Below the pieces are notes generated by a model. That model did not search any database, was not told the DNA's origin, and saw only the letters and a list, made by a program, of their open reading frames with translations. The position numbers and the translations under genes are program-made. Positions 11,340 through 20,329 of a stretch of DNA of 64,000 nt are shown in pieces (position 1 is the stretch's first letter; each line of letters starts with the position of its first letter). The DNA comes from Parolsenella sp958406235 (lineage in GTDB: Bacteria; Actinomycetota; Coriobacteriia; Coriobacteriales; Atopobiaceae), in assembly GCF_039062465.1 (NCBI RefSeq), contig NZ_JBCLNF010000004.1, positions 1 through 64,000 of the forward strand, written 5' to 3'.

Positions 11340-12350
11340 CTAGAGCTCGATCGAGGAGCCCTTGATGGGGTGCGGCTGCGCAAAGTGGCAAGCGCAATAG
11401 TGGCCAGGCGCGACCTCGCGAAGCTCGGGACGCTCCTGGGCGCACTTCTCGCAAGCGATCGGGCAACGCGTGTGGAAACGGCAGCCACTCGGCGGATCGA
11501 TCGGAGAAGGCGGATCGCCCTTCAGGATGATGCGCTTACGCGAACGCTGCATATCCGGGTCGGGAACAGGCACAGCCGAAAGCAGCGACTGCGTATAGGG
11601 GTGGTACGGCTCGGCGTAGAGGGTCTTCCAGTCCGAGACCTCCATCATGTTGCCGAGGTACATAACGGCGACGCGATCGGAGATGTGCTGAACGACGGAA
11701 AGGTCGTGAGCGATGAACAGGTACGCGGTTCCGTACTGATTCTGAAGGTCCTTGAGAAGGTTGAGGACCTGGGCCTGAATCGAGACGTCAAGCGCGGAGA
11801 CGGGCTCGTCGCAGATAATCAGCTTCGGCTTGAGCGCAAAGGCGCGGGCGATGCCAACGCGCTGACGCTGACCACCCGAGAACTCGTGCGGATAGCGGTT
11901 GATGTGCTCCGGATTGAGGCCGACGACATCAAGCAACTCACGCACATAGTTCATGCGCTCGGTCTTATCGGGCATCTCACCGTGAATGACAAGCGGCTCA
12001 GAGATGATCTCGCCGATGGTCATACGCGGGTTCAGGCTCGCATAGGGATCCTGGAAGATGAACTGCATGTCGTGACGCATGCGCTTCAGGTCCTTCTTGT
12101 GCATGGCGGAGACGTCCTCGCCATTGAAGAGGACCTTGCCACCCGTGGGGTGCGTGAGACGCATGATGCAGCGGCCAGTCGTGGACTTGCCACAGCCGGA
12201 CTCACCAACGAGGCCGAAGGTCTCGCCGGGGAAGATGTCGAAGCTAATGTCGTCGACCGCCTTGACGCTCTTCTTCTCCTTGGAGAAGACGCTGGAGTCG
12301 ACGGGGAACTCCTTGGAGAGGTGCTCGACGTGAAGCAGGGGCTCGGTCAT
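11340..12350 (-). CDS. oppF: Oligopeptide ABC transporter ATP-binding protein OppF
   Basis: 336 residues from ATG 12350; a longer open frame upstream overlaps oppD and is not used. It has a Walker A motif GLVGESGCGKST (near residue 47), a signature FSGGQRQRVGIARA, Walker B LIICDEPVSALD, and the OppD/F-type C-terminal extension with clustered cysteines (RCPIACEKCAQERPEL). It powers peptide import together with OppD. The start lies 1 nt after the oppD stop, with GGAGGC upstream, so translation is probably coupled. It is the last gene of a five-gene operon and is followed by a strong terminator. Confidence 0.95.
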   Translation of the reverse strand: MTEPLLHVEHLSKEFPVDSSVFSKEKKSVKAVDDISFDIFPGETFGLVGESGCGKSTTGRCIMRLTHPTGGKVLFNGEDVSAMHKKDLKRMRHDMQFIFQDPYASLNPRMTIGEIISEPLVIHGEMPDKTERMNYVRELLDVVGLNPEHINRYPHEFSGGQRQRVGIARAFALKPKLIICDEPVSALDVSIQAQVLNLLKDLQNQYGTAYLFIAHDLSVVQHISDRVAVMYLGNMMEVSDWKTLYAEPYHPYTQSLLSAVPVPDPDMQRSRKRIILKGDPPSPIDPPSGCRFHTRCPIACEKCAQERPELREVAPGHYCACHFAQPHPIKGSSIEL

Positions 12351-12351
12351 C

Positions 12352-13446
12352 CTAAGCCTCGCCTCCCTTCGTGCGGGAGTTAACGGGCGCGTTCTTCGCG
12401 ATGAACTCGGGGTCGCTGGCAAAGTGACAACGAGAGTAGTGTCCAGTCTCGGAGGTGTAGGTCTCCGGGCGCTCGTTGCGGCAGCGATCGGTCGCATACG
12501 GGCAGCGCGGCGCAAAGCTGCAGCCCTTCGGCAGGTTTACGAGAGAGGGCGGGTTGCCCTTGATCGGGGTAAGCGGCTTCTTCTCGTCAATGACCTGCTC
12601 GGGAATCGAGCGCATGAGGCCCCAGGTATACGGGTGCGTCGGGTGATAGAAGATCTCCTCGGCAGTGCCGAACTCGACCGGACGGCCGGCGTACATGACC
12701 ATAATCTTGTCTGCCACGTCAGCCACGACACCGAGGTCGTGGGTGATCATGATGATCGCGTTGCCGTTCTTCTCCTGCATCTCCTGCATGAGCTCGATGA
12801 TCTGCGCCTGAATCGTCACGTCGAGGGCCGTGGTCGGCTCGTCGGCAATGAGGATGTCGGGGTCGCAGGCGAGCGCCATGGCAATCATGACGCGCTGGCG
12901 CATGCCGCCGGAGAACTGGTGCGGATAGTCCTTGACGCGCTGCTCCGGGTTGGGAATGCCAACCATATCGAGGAGCTCAATCGCACGCTGGGTAGCCTGC
13001 TCCTTGGTATAGCCACGGTGCAGGCGGAGGCCCTCACCAAGCTGTCGGCCGATGGTGTAGACCGGGTTCAGCGATGTCATCGGGTCCTGGAAGACCATGG
13101 CGATGTCATTGCCGCGAATCTGCTGCATCTCAGCCTCAGACATCTCGAGCAGAGAGTGGCCGCGATAGCGGACGTCTCCCCCCTCGATCTTGCCCGGAGG
13201 CATCTCGATGAGGCCCATGATGGTCATGGCGGTGACGGACTTGCCCGAACCAGACTCGCCGACGACGCCGAGGGTCTCGCCACGGTCAAGGGTATAGCTC
13301 ACGCCGTCGACGGCCTTGACCACGCCGTCGGCAGTGTGGAAGTACATCTTGAGGTCATCGACCTCGAGAAGGTGGCAACCCTCGGGAACGGGCTGGTTCT
13401 TGAGGTCGAGCGCGGGCTCGGCAGCCTTCTTCTTACCGAATGCCAT
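12352..13446 (-). CDS. oppD: Oligopeptide ABC transporter ATP-binding protein OppD
   Basis: 364 residues from ATG 13446 (a GTG at 13455 overlapping the oppC stop is an alternative). Walker A GVVGESGSGKSVTA, signature FSGGMRQRVMIAMALA, Walker B ILIADEPTTALD, H-loop MITHDLGVVAD, and the C-terminal peptide-transporter extension SFAPRCPYATDRCRNERPE. It pairs with OppF as the heterodimeric ATPase under the OppBC channel. The context (oppA-B-C-D-F, all minus strand) supports the assignment fully; peptide length preference cannot be read from sequence. Confidence 0.95.
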   Translation of the reverse strand: MAFGKKKAAEPALDLKNQPVPEGCHLLEVDDLKMYFHTADGVVKAVDGVSYTLDRGETLGVVGESGSGKSVTAMTIMGLIEMPPGKIEGGDVRYRGHSLLEMSEAEMQQIRGNDIAMVFQDPMTSLNPVYTIGRQLGEGLRLHRGYTKEQATQRAIELLDMVGIPNPEQRVKDYPHQFSGGMRQRVMIAMALACDPDILIADEPTTALDVTIQAQIIELMQEMQEKNGNAIIMITHDLGVVADVADKIMVMYAGRPVEFGTAEEIFYHPTHPYTWGLMRSIPEQVIDEKKPLTPIKGNPPSLVNLPKGCSFAPRCPYATDRCRNERPETYTSETGHYSRCHFASDPEFIAKNAPVNSRTKGGEA

Positions 13447-13451
13447 TACTA

Positions 13452-14387
13452 TCACGCGTCCTTCATCTTGACGTCGAGCGCATCGCGCAGACCATCACCG
13501 AGAAGGGTGAAGGCAAGCACGGTGGAGAGAATCGCCAGGCCGGGCATGATCATGAGCCAGGGCTGGGTCTGGAGGAACGTCTGACCGTCCTGAATCATGA
13601 TGCCCCAGGAAGGGGTCGGCGGGGTGACGCCCATGCCAAGGTAGGACAGCGCGCTCTCGGTGAGGATGGCGCCGCCCACGTTCATCGTGGCGTAGACCAC
13701 GATGGAGGCAACGGAGTTGGGGAAGATGTGACGCGCGACGATGCGCAGGTCAGAGGCGCCCATGGCACGCGCGGCGTCGACGTAGTCGTTCTCCTTGACG
13801 GAGAGGATCGCCGAACGGAAGACACGGGCGATGGACGGCCAGCCGAGGATGCCGATGGCGATGAACACGTTCTGGATGCCCTGGCCGATGACGGCGAGCA
13901 TCGTGATGACGAACAGCGTGTACGGAATCGCCAGGAACATATCGGCGAGACGCATGATTATCGTGTCCCAAATCCCGCCATAGAACGCGGCAAGCGCACC
14001 CATGACGAGGCCGATGGCCGTGGAGATGAGCGTGGCGATAACGCCGACGGTCAGAGACACGCGAGCGCCATAGATGACGCGGCAAAGCTGGTCGCGGCCA
14101 GTGGCATCGGTGCCGAAGGGGTGCTCGGCCGAGGGCGGCAGCTTGGAAGTCTGCGCAACGGTCGTTGAGTCGATCTGCGTAGGCGAGCCAAGCCACTGGG
14201 GAGCCCAGAGGTCAGCCGTAAGCGCCACGACGATGACGAAAAGGATCCAGACGGCGCCGATGAGGGCGAGCTTGTTCTTCTTGAGGCGCTTCCAGGCGTC
14301 GCTCCAGAGGGTGCGGCTCTTCTCGGGAGCCTGAGCCGCGGACTCGATGGTCTCGTCAGCTGCGTTCTTCTGCTCTTCGATAGACAT
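13452..14387 (-). CDS. oppC: Oligopeptide ABC transporter permease OppC
   Basis: 311 residues with a cytoplasmic N-terminus of about 40 residues, then six predicted membrane helices. The segment HPFGTDATGRDQLCRVIYGARVS is typical for OppC/DppC permeases, and the EAA loop DAARAMGASDLRIVARHIFPN contacts the ATPases. It starts 13 nt after the oppB stop, with a GGAGG-type site upstream, and its stop overlaps the region of the oppD start. It forms the peptide channel with OppB. Confidence 0.95.
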   Translation of the reverse strand: MSIEEQKNAADETIESAAQAPEKSRTLWSDAWKRLKKNKLALIGAVWILFVIVVALTADLWAPQWLGSPTQIDSTTVAQTSKLPPSAEHPFGTDATGRDQLCRVIYGARVSLTVGVIATLISTAIGLVMGALAAFYGGIWDTIIMRLADMFLAIPYTLFVITMLAVIGQGIQNVFIAIGILGWPSIARVFRSAILSVKENDYVDAARAMGASDLRIVARHIFPNSVASIVVYATMNVGGAILTESALSYLGMGVTPPTPSWGIMIQDGQTFLQTQPWLMIMPGLAILSTVLAFTLLGDGLRDALDVKMKDA

Positions 14388-14400
14388 TCAGCGCACCTCC

Positions 14401-15438
14401 CTAGTTCTCAGACTTTGACGAGCCAAAGCGAATCCTGGGGTCCAGGAACGCATAGCTGACGTCAACCAACAGGTTGATAACCATCACCACGACGACGACC
14501 ACCGTGACGCCGCCCAAAACGATGGGCCAGTCACGCTGGGTGACCGCACGGTAGATCTCGTAGCCGACACCAGGCCAGTTGAAGACCGTCTCGGTCAGGA
14601 TGGCGCCGGCAAGCATGCCACCGAAGTCGATGCCAATGTAGGTCACGACAGGAATGAGGGCATTCTTCAGGGCGTGGTGCCAAATGATGTCGCGCCTCGA
14701 AAGACCCTTGGCCTTCGCGGTGCGGATGTAGTCCTGGTTCATAACCTCAAGCAGCTGCGAACGCATGATGCGCGCGGCATAGGCGGTGGAGACGGAAGCG
14801 AGGGTCACGGCAGGAAGGATGTAGTGAACCCAGCTCTCGAACTCGGAGTTCGCTCCGCCGGCGCCAGAGATAGGCAGGTAGAAGGCACCGCCGGTGGCCT
14901 TCTTCAGGAAGACGCCAAAGAAAAGCTGGAGCATCATGCCGAGCCAGAAGGCGGGCATCGCCACGAGGATCGAAGTGACGAGCGTGACAAGGACGTCCCA
15001 GAACGAATAGCGCTTGATTGCGGAGACCATTCCGGCGCCGATACCGACTATCGCCTCGAGGATGATGGCGACGATAGCAAGCTTCACGGTGTATGGGTAC
15101 TTGTTCGCCAAGATGTCCGACACCTTCATGTTGCGGGTGTAGGACGTGCCGAGATCACCGTGCAGCAGGCCATTCATGTATGTGAGGTACTGCTTCCAGA
15201 TCGGCGTAGGGATGGTGTTGCCATCCTCGTCATAGAGGGCGCGGCCGTTCTCGTCTGTCTCGATGAGGCCGTTGGTGATGCGGATCTGAAGCTCCGTCTC
15301 AGGCGTTACCTGCTTGCCACCGGTGATGATCTTGACCGGATCACCGGGGACGATGGTCTTCATGGCGAAAAGAATCATGGTCACGCCGATGAAGACCGGA
15401 ATGAACTGCAGGACGCGCTTGAGTATGTACTTTCCCAT
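14401..15438 (-). CDS. oppB: Oligopeptide ABC transporter permease OppB
   Basis: 345 residues, starting MGKYILKRVLQFIPVF as typical for OppB/DppB, with about six membrane helices. The EAA motif RTAKAKGLSRRDIIWHHALKN is intact. A charged periplasmic loop of about 50 residues after helix 1 (residues 40-90) is longer than in the shortest family members but normal for OppB. It is separated from oppA by 148 nt containing two hairpins, so its level is likely lower than that of the binding protein. Confidence 0.95.
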   Translation of the reverse strand: MGKYILKRVLQFIPVFIGVTMILFAMKTIVPGDPVKIITGGKQVTPETELQIRITNGLIETDENGRALYDEDGNTIPTPIWKQYLTYMNGLLHGDLGTSYTRNMKVSDILANKYPYTVKLAIVAIILEAIVGIGAGMVSAIKRYSFWDVLVTLVTSILVAMPAFWLGMMLQLFFGVFLKKATGGAFYLPISGAGGANSEFESWVHYILPAVTLASVSTAYAARIMRSQLLEVMNQDYIRTAKAKGLSRRDIIWHHALKNALIPVVTYIGIDFGGMLAGAILTETVFNWPGVGYEIYRAVTQRDWPIVLGGVTVVVVVVMVINLLVDVSYAFLDPRIRFGSSKSEN

Positions 15439-15463
15439 GCGTACAACTCCTGTCGTAATGACG

Positions 15464-15544
15464 GGCCTTGCAAGAGGCGGCTTGAGGCTGCCACTTGCAA
15501 GGCCCCCTACCAGCGACGGGGCACCGCCACGGGTGCCCCGTCGC
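15464..15544 (-). promoter_or_regulatory. Two hairpins in the oppA-oppB intercistronic region
   Basis: A stem GCGACGGGGCACC/GGGTGCCCCGTCGC (15513-15544) follows oppA and a second, GGCCTTGCAAG/CTTGCAAGGCC (15464-15505), lies before oppB. Neither has a U-run. They probably stabilise the oppA mRNA end or lower read-through, giving excess binding protein. Confidence 0.6.
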
Positions 15545-15586
15545 CCAAACGATCTCTATGATCGTGGGTACCTAAGAATAAAGGGA

Positions 15587-17248
15587 CTAGGCCTCGAGTT
15601 CAACCTTATCCATCATGATCAGCTTCTGCGGATCGATGTGGAGGTACTTGACGCGGGAGGAACCGACCATCTGGTGCTTGTAGAAGAACAGCGGCACGAC
15701 GGGCATGTCAGCAGCGATGATCTTGTCAATCTCCTGGTACTTGGCCTCGCGCTCCTTGTCATCAGCGATGGCGCGGGCCTCGCTGATACCGTTGTCGACG
15801 GCGGGGTTGGAGTACTTGCCGTAGTTGTTGTCAGCACCGGTAGCGAACAGCGGATACAGGAAGTTGTCCATGATCGGGTAATCGGCGATCCAGCCGAGGC
15901 GGCCGATCTGGAAGTCAGCGTTCGGGTAGGTGTTGGTGAGGATGGAGCTCCACTCGGCGGTGTTAGAGGTGGCATTGATGCCGATGGCCTTGAGGTCAGC
16001 CATGACCATCTCCATGACGGCCTTGTGGTCGCCATCGAGGTTGTAGGTCAGAGCGACGTTGATGTCACGCATGCCGTCAGCGTTGGCAGGATACTTGGCG
16101 TCAAGCAGGGCCTTGGCGGCGTCCGGATCGTACTTGGAGAACTCCCAGCTGTTCTCGACGTAGCCAGCGATTCCCGGAGGAACGATGCCACCGGCCGGCT
16201 CGCGGGTGCCCTCGAAGACGGTGTCGCAGATGGCCTGGCGGTTGATGGCCAGGGAGATGGCCTTGCGGATGTCGACGTCCTTCAGGGTCTCGTCGGTGAC
16301 GTTGAGCATGAGGTAGTAGACGGAGAGCTCAGCGCCGGTCAGGACCTGGTGGCCAGGGGTGACGGTGGAGCCGTCCTCGGACTCACCGTACTGGGAGATG
16401 GCATCCTTGAGCTGCGTGGTGGGAACGGAAGCCATGTCGAGGTTGCCAGCCTGGAACTCGGTGTAAGCGGTCTGGACGTCCTTCTGGATGTTGAAGTGGA
16501 CGCCATCGATGATCGCAGGGTCACCGTAGGAGTAATCGTCGAAGCGGACGATGTTGATCTGCTGGCCGTCCTCCCACTTGCCGTCCATCTTGAAGGGGCC
16601 GTTGCCCACGGGAGCGAAGAAGAAGGTGTCGAAGTCGTCCATGGCGCAGTCAGGCACGGGCGAGAGAGCCGGGTGCATGCAGACGAACGGGAAGTCAGCG
16701 TAGGACTGGACGAGCTTCACGACGAGGGTGTCGTCATCCGGGCAGGTGACACCGGTAAGCTCGGTGGCGTCGCCAACGGAGAGTTCGGAGTAGCCCTGGA
16801 CCATGGCGAGGTGGTAGCCGATGCCGGAGGCGTGGGTCTCGGAGGTCTTCGGGCTAACGATGCGCTCCCAGCCCTGCTTGAAGGACTTGGAGGTAACGGT
16901 GGTGCCGTCGTGGAACTTGGCGCCCTTCACGAGGTGGAAGGTGAACTCATCAGCGGCGTCGTTAACATCCCAGGACTCAGCGGCAAGACCGATGAGCTCG
17001 CCCTTGTCAAAGTCATAGGTGGTAAGAGCGTCGAAGAGCTGGTAGCCGACCTGCATGCCCTGGTCTTCCTCGAGGTCATACGGATCGATGGCAACGGGGT
17101 TGTTGATGTAGTAGTTGAGCGTGCCACCAGTGGCCTCGCCGGAAGCGGCGGGGGCGCTGCCCTTCTTGCCGCAGGCGGCAAGAGCGGCCATAGCGCTGGC
17201 GGCAAGGCTGCCCTTGACAAACGTGCGACGGTTCATGGACGTGGTCAT
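15587..17248 (-). CDS. oppA: Oligopeptide-binding lipoprotein OppA (SBP family 5)
   Basis: 553 residues from ATG 17248, preceded by GGGAGGG. The N-terminus NRRTFVKGSLAASAMAALAAC carries an RR motif followed by a hydrophobic stretch and a lipobox LAAC, so export may use the Tat route with lipid attachment at the cysteine. The mature protein has family-5 features, including LNYYINNPVAIDPYDLEEDQG and the YHLAMVQGYSEL and QINIVRFDDYS regions. It captures peptides at the cell surface for OppBCDF. It is the first gene of the operon; the region upstream has several inverted repeats but no promoter I can assign firmly. A longer open frame reaches 17800 but has no support. Confidence 0.93.
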   Translation of the reverse strand: MTTSMNRRTFVKGSLAASAMAALAACGKKGSAPAASGEATGGTLNYYINNPVAIDPYDLEEDQGMQVGYQLFDALTTYDFDKGELIGLAAESWDVNDAADEFTFHLVKGAKFHDGTTVTSKSFKQGWERIVSPKTSETHASGIGYHLAMVQGYSELSVGDATELTGVTCPDDDTLVVKLVQSYADFPFVCMHPALSPVPDCAMDDFDTFFFAPVGNGPFKMDGKWEDGQQINIVRFDDYSYGDPAIIDGVHFNIQKDVQTAYTEFQAGNLDMASVPTTQLKDAISQYGESEDGSTVTPGHQVLTGAELSVYYLMLNVTDETLKDVDIRKAISLAINRQAICDTVFEGTREPAGGIVPPGIAGYVENSWEFSKYDPDAAKALLDAKYPANADGMRDINVALTYNLDGDHKAVMEMVMADLKAIGINATSNTAEWSSILTNTYPNADFQIGRLGWIADYPIMDNFLYPLFATGADNNYGKYSNPAVDNGISEARAIADDKEREAKYQEIDKIIAADMPVVPLFFYKHQMVGSSRVKYLHIDPQKLIMMDKVELEA

Positions 17249-17914
17249 GAATCCCTCCCTTGTTTGCGACGCCTGCCAGAAGGCCCAATGCCTCCCGTAA
17301 CGTGACGTCTCAGTTTTGCTTGCGGAACCTGTTGCCATAGGGCGGATACCGCAGGACGACCGCCCTGCGATCACAAACAAGTAGACTGCTTGCAAACTTA
17401 AGGAAGGATTATCCGTTTTATTTGCCAGGGCGGCAACCTCAAAACCCTCTTTACCAAGATAAAGCCGCCCTGCGTAACAATGTATTAACAAAGTGTATGC
17501 CGTTTCGGGCAGAAATGCATGAGGTTCATACTGATTTGCATCGAAACGGGCATTGCTCGGTATTGAACAAGAGAAGCTCTTGAGGAACGGATGGGCACTA
17601 TATTCAAAAGCGATGCGCAGGACGAGATGCGTCTCGCGTAACGTTTTGCGCGCTCGGCCCCGTTGTGCGCCATGTTTTGCGCGCCGTCGCCCGCCGCGCG
17701 CCGCGTTCTGCGCGCAGTCGCCTCGGAACGAACCCGCGCTCGCACGCGCAAGACGCAGTCGCCGCGGAACGCATGCGCCGCGTGGCATATGCCACCGCAT
17801 GGCTCACGCCGCGCAACATGCGGACGTCTCGTGAAGCACCCGCCGCTCACAGCAAACGGCCGCCGCGTCGGGAGACGCAGACGGCCGTTTGGTCAGTACG
17901 TTATAACTCGCAAA
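17249..17914. other. Intergenic region between secG and oppA, no gene supported
   Basis: About 660 nt. The half next to oppA (17249-17600) is more AT-rich and has inverted repeats, including CAGGGCGGC/GCCGCCCTG at about 17426-17476, and should hold the opp promoter. The half next to secG (17600-17850) is a very GC-rich, low-complexity CGCGC stretch that opens several spurious frames. A stem AAACGGCCG/CGGCCGTTT (17853-17891) lies downstream of secG without a clear U-run. Confidence 0.5.
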
Positions 17915-18169
17915 TTAGGCGCCGATGGTGCCCAGCGGGTAGGTGAGCATGAAGATGACGATGGTCGCAAAGAAAACGACGGCGGCAATCACGGTGAGAC
18001 GGTCGAGGTTCTTCTCCCAAACGCCGCTGCCAGCGTTGGCGTTGTACATAGAGGAGGCGATCATGTCAGAGACGCCGGTGCCCTTACCGGAGTGCATGAG
18101 CACGAGAATGATGAGGGCGACAGCGGAGATGGCCCAAGCCACCAGCAGAATCGTATTAAGAGGACCCAC
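17915..18169 (-). CDS. secG: Preprotein translocase subunit SecG
   Basis: 84 residues from GTG 18169, chosen because AAGGAG lies six bases upstream. Two membrane helices (about residues 4-24 and 55-76) flank the conserved loop VLMHSGKGTGVSDMIASS, characteristic of SecG. It is an auxiliary subunit of the SecYEG channel. In many actinobacteria secG follows the gap-pgk-tpi cluster, as here after gpmI, but a terminator and repeats separate it from gpmI. Confidence 0.93.
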   Translation of the reverse strand: MGPLNTILLVAWAISAVALIILVLMHSGKGTGVSDMIASSMYNANAGSGVWEKNLDRLTVIAAVVFFATIVIFMLTYPLGTIGA

Positions 18170-18301
18170 GTGATGCTCCTTAAGCAGACACAAACATACA
18201 GCAGAAGAGGATACCACAACTCTGCACCGCGACCTCGCTGTTGCTAGAGGCTATTCCCGCGGCACACTCTCGCCACGCGCTCGGACGCAGGCCGCGCGCA
18301 G

Positions 18302-18337
18302 CGGGCGGCACGGGCGGCACGGGCGGCACGGGCGGCA
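18302..18337. repeat. Four-copy 9-bp tandem repeat
   Basis: Four direct copies of CGGGCGGCA (starts 18302, 18311, 18320, 18329), ending exactly where the palindrome at 18337 begins. Confidence 0.9.
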
Positions 18338-18402
18338 AAACCTACCTCTTGTAAGGTTTCGGGGCCAATTTCGGGGTCGAAACGTTACAAGAGGTAGGTT
18401 TT
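18337..18402. repeat. Palindromic repeat element (ACCTCTTGTAA family), long hairpin
   Basis: Two 25-nt arms (18337-18361 and 18378-18402) that pair with one mismatch, starting AAAACCTACCTCTTGTAA and ending TTACAAGAGGTAGGTTTT, around a loop with GGGCCAATT. The same ACC(C/T)ACCTCTTGTAAGG core recurs at 60058-60271. The AAAA/TTTT ends would let it act as a bidirectional terminator. Confidence 0.85.
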
Positions 18403-18587
18403 GGGAGGAGGAGCTCTCTCGAGACATGCAGTTATTCGAGCTATCGGGACGTTTTTGGGCGCACATCTCGAATACGTGCATGTTTCGGCGAAGGACGGGC
18501 CGCGAGGGTAGGCAACGCAAGGGCAGGCAGTGCGGCGGCCCGGAGCCGTAGCAAAGCGCCGCCCCTCCCCCGCACAAGCTCCGCATG

Positions 18588-18627
18588 AAAAAGGGCGCCC
18601 GCCGGCCGGATGGCTGACGGGCGCCCC
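18588..18627 (-). terminator. Terminator downstream of gpmI
   Basis: On the minus strand GGGCGCCCG, a loop of about 15 nt, CGGGCGCCC, then TTTTT. It lies about 145 nt after the gpmI stop. Confidence 0.8.
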
Positions 18628-18638
18628 TCTCAGAGACG

Positions 18639-18716
18639 TTTGGCGCGCTTATCCGCGCGTGTGCACAAGCTCGCGAATGGCGCGCATTCCCGCGCATGGC
18701 GCGCTTTCTCGCGCGC
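18639..18716. repeat. Three degenerate 19-bp repeats downstream of gpmI
   Basis: Three copies of TGGCGCGC(A/T)T(T/A)(C/T)(C/T)CGCGC start near 18640, 18677 and 18696. They occupy the transcribed 3' region of gpmI. Confidence 0.6.
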
Positions 18717-18770
18717 TGTCCAATCGCGGCCCAGTCTCACGCACGGCGCAAGGCGGGCGGCAGGCCCAAG

Positions 18771-20324
18771 CTACTCCTCGACGGCGAGCACGCGGCCCGT
18801 CATCTCCTTGGAGGGCTCGAGGCCGGCAAGGGTGAGAATCGTCGGGGCGATGTCAGACAGGCGACCGTCCTCGATGCCCACGAGCTTAGCCTTGTCGTCG
18901 ACGACGATGAGGGGCACGCGGTTCGTGGTGTGAGCCGTGAACGGGTGCTTGTGGCCCTCGCCGTCAACGTCAAACATGTGGTCAGCGTTGCCGTGGTCAG
19001 CCGTGATGAGAGCGAAGCCGCCCTTGGCCTCGATGGCCGGGATAACCTTGGAAAGCGCAGTGTCAACAGCCTCGACGGCCTTGACCGCAGCCTCAAAGAC
19101 GCCCGTGTGGCCAACCATGTCGCAGTTGGCGAAGTTCACGATGTAGAAGTCCGCGCGGTCCTCGTTGATGGCCTCGACGAGCTTCTCGGTGACCTCGGGA
19201 GCACTCATCTCGGGCTTGAGGTCATACGTGGCGACCTTCGGGCTTGGGACGAGCACGCGCTCTTCGCCCGGCTTCGGGTCCTCGATGCCACCGTTCAGGA
19301 AGAACGTCACGTGGGCGTACTTCTCGGTTTCGGCGGTGTGGAGCTGCTTCAGGCCGTTCTCGGCGATGACGTCGGCCAGGACCTCCTGCGGGAAGGACTT
19401 GGGGAACGCGACCTCGACGTCGAAGTTCGGGTCGTACTCGGTCATCGTGACGAAGTGCGAGAGCTTGATCTGCTCGCGCTCGAAGCCGTCGAACTCCTTG
19501 TCCGTGAACACGCGGGTCATCTGACGAGCGCGATCCGGGCGGAAGTTGAAGAAGATGACCGCGTCGCCAGCGTTGACGCCCTCGTTGTGGCAAGCGAACG
19601 GCTCGACGAACTCGTCGCCGCGCGGGTCCTTCTCGTAGTAGGCCTTGATGCCCTCGACCGGGCAGGTGTCGGCATCGGAGGCGTTGGCGATGACGTCATA
19701 CGCGCGCTGGATGCGCTCCCAGCGGTTGTCGCGATCCATGGCCCAATAGCGGCCGGAGACCGTGGCAACGCGAGCGTCGACGCCGCAGCGCTCAGAGAGC
19801 TCCTTGAGGTAGTCGCAGAACTCGGCCATGTAGCCGGCACCGGACTGCGGGTCGACGTCGCGGCCGTCCATGAAGGCGTGCACGCGAATCGTCTTGACGC
19901 CACGCTCGGCGGCCATCTTGGCTAGAGCCTCGACGTGGTTCATGTGCGAGTGGACACCGCCGGGGCTCATGAGGCCCATGAGGTGGAGGGTCTTGCCCTC
20001 GGCCTTAACGTCGTCCATGGCGCGAACGAAGACCTCGTTCTCGGCGATGGAGCCGTCCCTGATGGCGTTGTTGATGCGCGAGAGCTCCTGGAACACGATG
20101 CGGCCGGCACCGATGTTCAGGTGGCCCACCTCGGAGTTGCCCATCTGGCCGTCGGGAAGGCCGACGTCCTCGCCGGAGGCACCCAGCGTGGTGTGCGGGT
20201 ACTTGGCATAGAGGCTGTCGAGGAACGGGTGGCTGGCGCTCGTGACGGCGTTCTCATCGTTAGCAGGAGCCAGGCCACAGCCGTCCATGATGACGAGAAG
20301 GGCAGGAAGGTGACGCTCAGACAT
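18771..20324 (-). CDS. gpmI: 2,3-bisphosphoglycerate-independent phosphoglycerate mutase
   Basis: 517 residues, the usual family length. The alkaline-phosphatase-type metal sites are visible: MDGCG near residue 13, the phosphoserine motif GQMGNSEVGHLNIGAG with Ser64, and the C-terminal ITADHGNAD. It interconverts 3- and 2-phosphoglycerate using two manganese ions, in the cytoplasm. The start lies 5 nt after the tpiA stop, so it is the last gene of the gap-pgk-tpiA-gpmI glycolytic operon. Confidence 0.97.
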   Translation of the reverse strand: MSERHLPALLVIMDGCGLAPANDENAVTSASHPFLDSLYAKYPHTTLGASGEDVGLPDGQMGNSEVGHLNIGAGRIVFQELSRINNAIRDGSIAENEVFVRAMDDVKAEGKTLHLMGLMSPGGVHSHMNHVEALAKMAAERGVKTIRVHAFMDGRDVDPQSGAGYMAEFCDYLKELSERCGVDARVATVSGRYWAMDRDNRWERIQRAYDVIANASDADTCPVEGIKAYYEKDPRGDEFVEPFACHNEGVNAGDAVIFFNFRPDRARQMTRVFTDKEFDGFEREQIKLSHFVTMTEYDPNFDVEVAFPKSFPQEVLADVIAENGLKQLHTAETEKYAHVTFFLNGGIEDPKPGEERVLVPSPKVATYDLKPEMSAPEVTEKLVEAINEDRADFYIVNFANCDMVGHTGVFEAAVKAVEAVDTALSKVIPAIEAKGGFALITADHGNADHMFDVDGEGHKHPFTAHTTNRVPLIVVDDKAKLVGIEDGRLSDIAPTILTLAGLEPSKEMTGRVLAVEE

Positions 20325-20329
20325 TGCTA

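Larger units (their letters stand above)
18170..18770. other. Repeat-rich intergenic region between secG and gpmI
   Basis: About 600 nt without a supported gene. It contains four 9-bp repeats, a long palindrome, the gpmI terminator and three copies of a TGGCGCGC-type 19-mer, listed separately. Confidence 0.7.

Noticed and set aside
11033..11343. Repeat-containing ORFs on both strands over the 39-bp repeats
   Set aside because: All frames are open because the repeat period is a multiple of three; the starts are weak (TTG or ATG without ribosome binding site) and no frame is favoured.
15314..17305. 663-codon plus-strand frame opposite oppA
   Set aside because: Antisense shadow of the binding-protein gene; Val/Asp/Gly-rich translation typical of reversed GC-biased codons.
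17249..17600. Riboswitch upstream of oppA
   Set aside because: Several inverted repeats are present, but I could not match them to any riboswitch class core.
17553..17850. Arg/Ala-rich ORFs between oppA and secG
   Set aside because: Low-complexity CGCGC sequence; no ribosome binding site or plausible protein composition.
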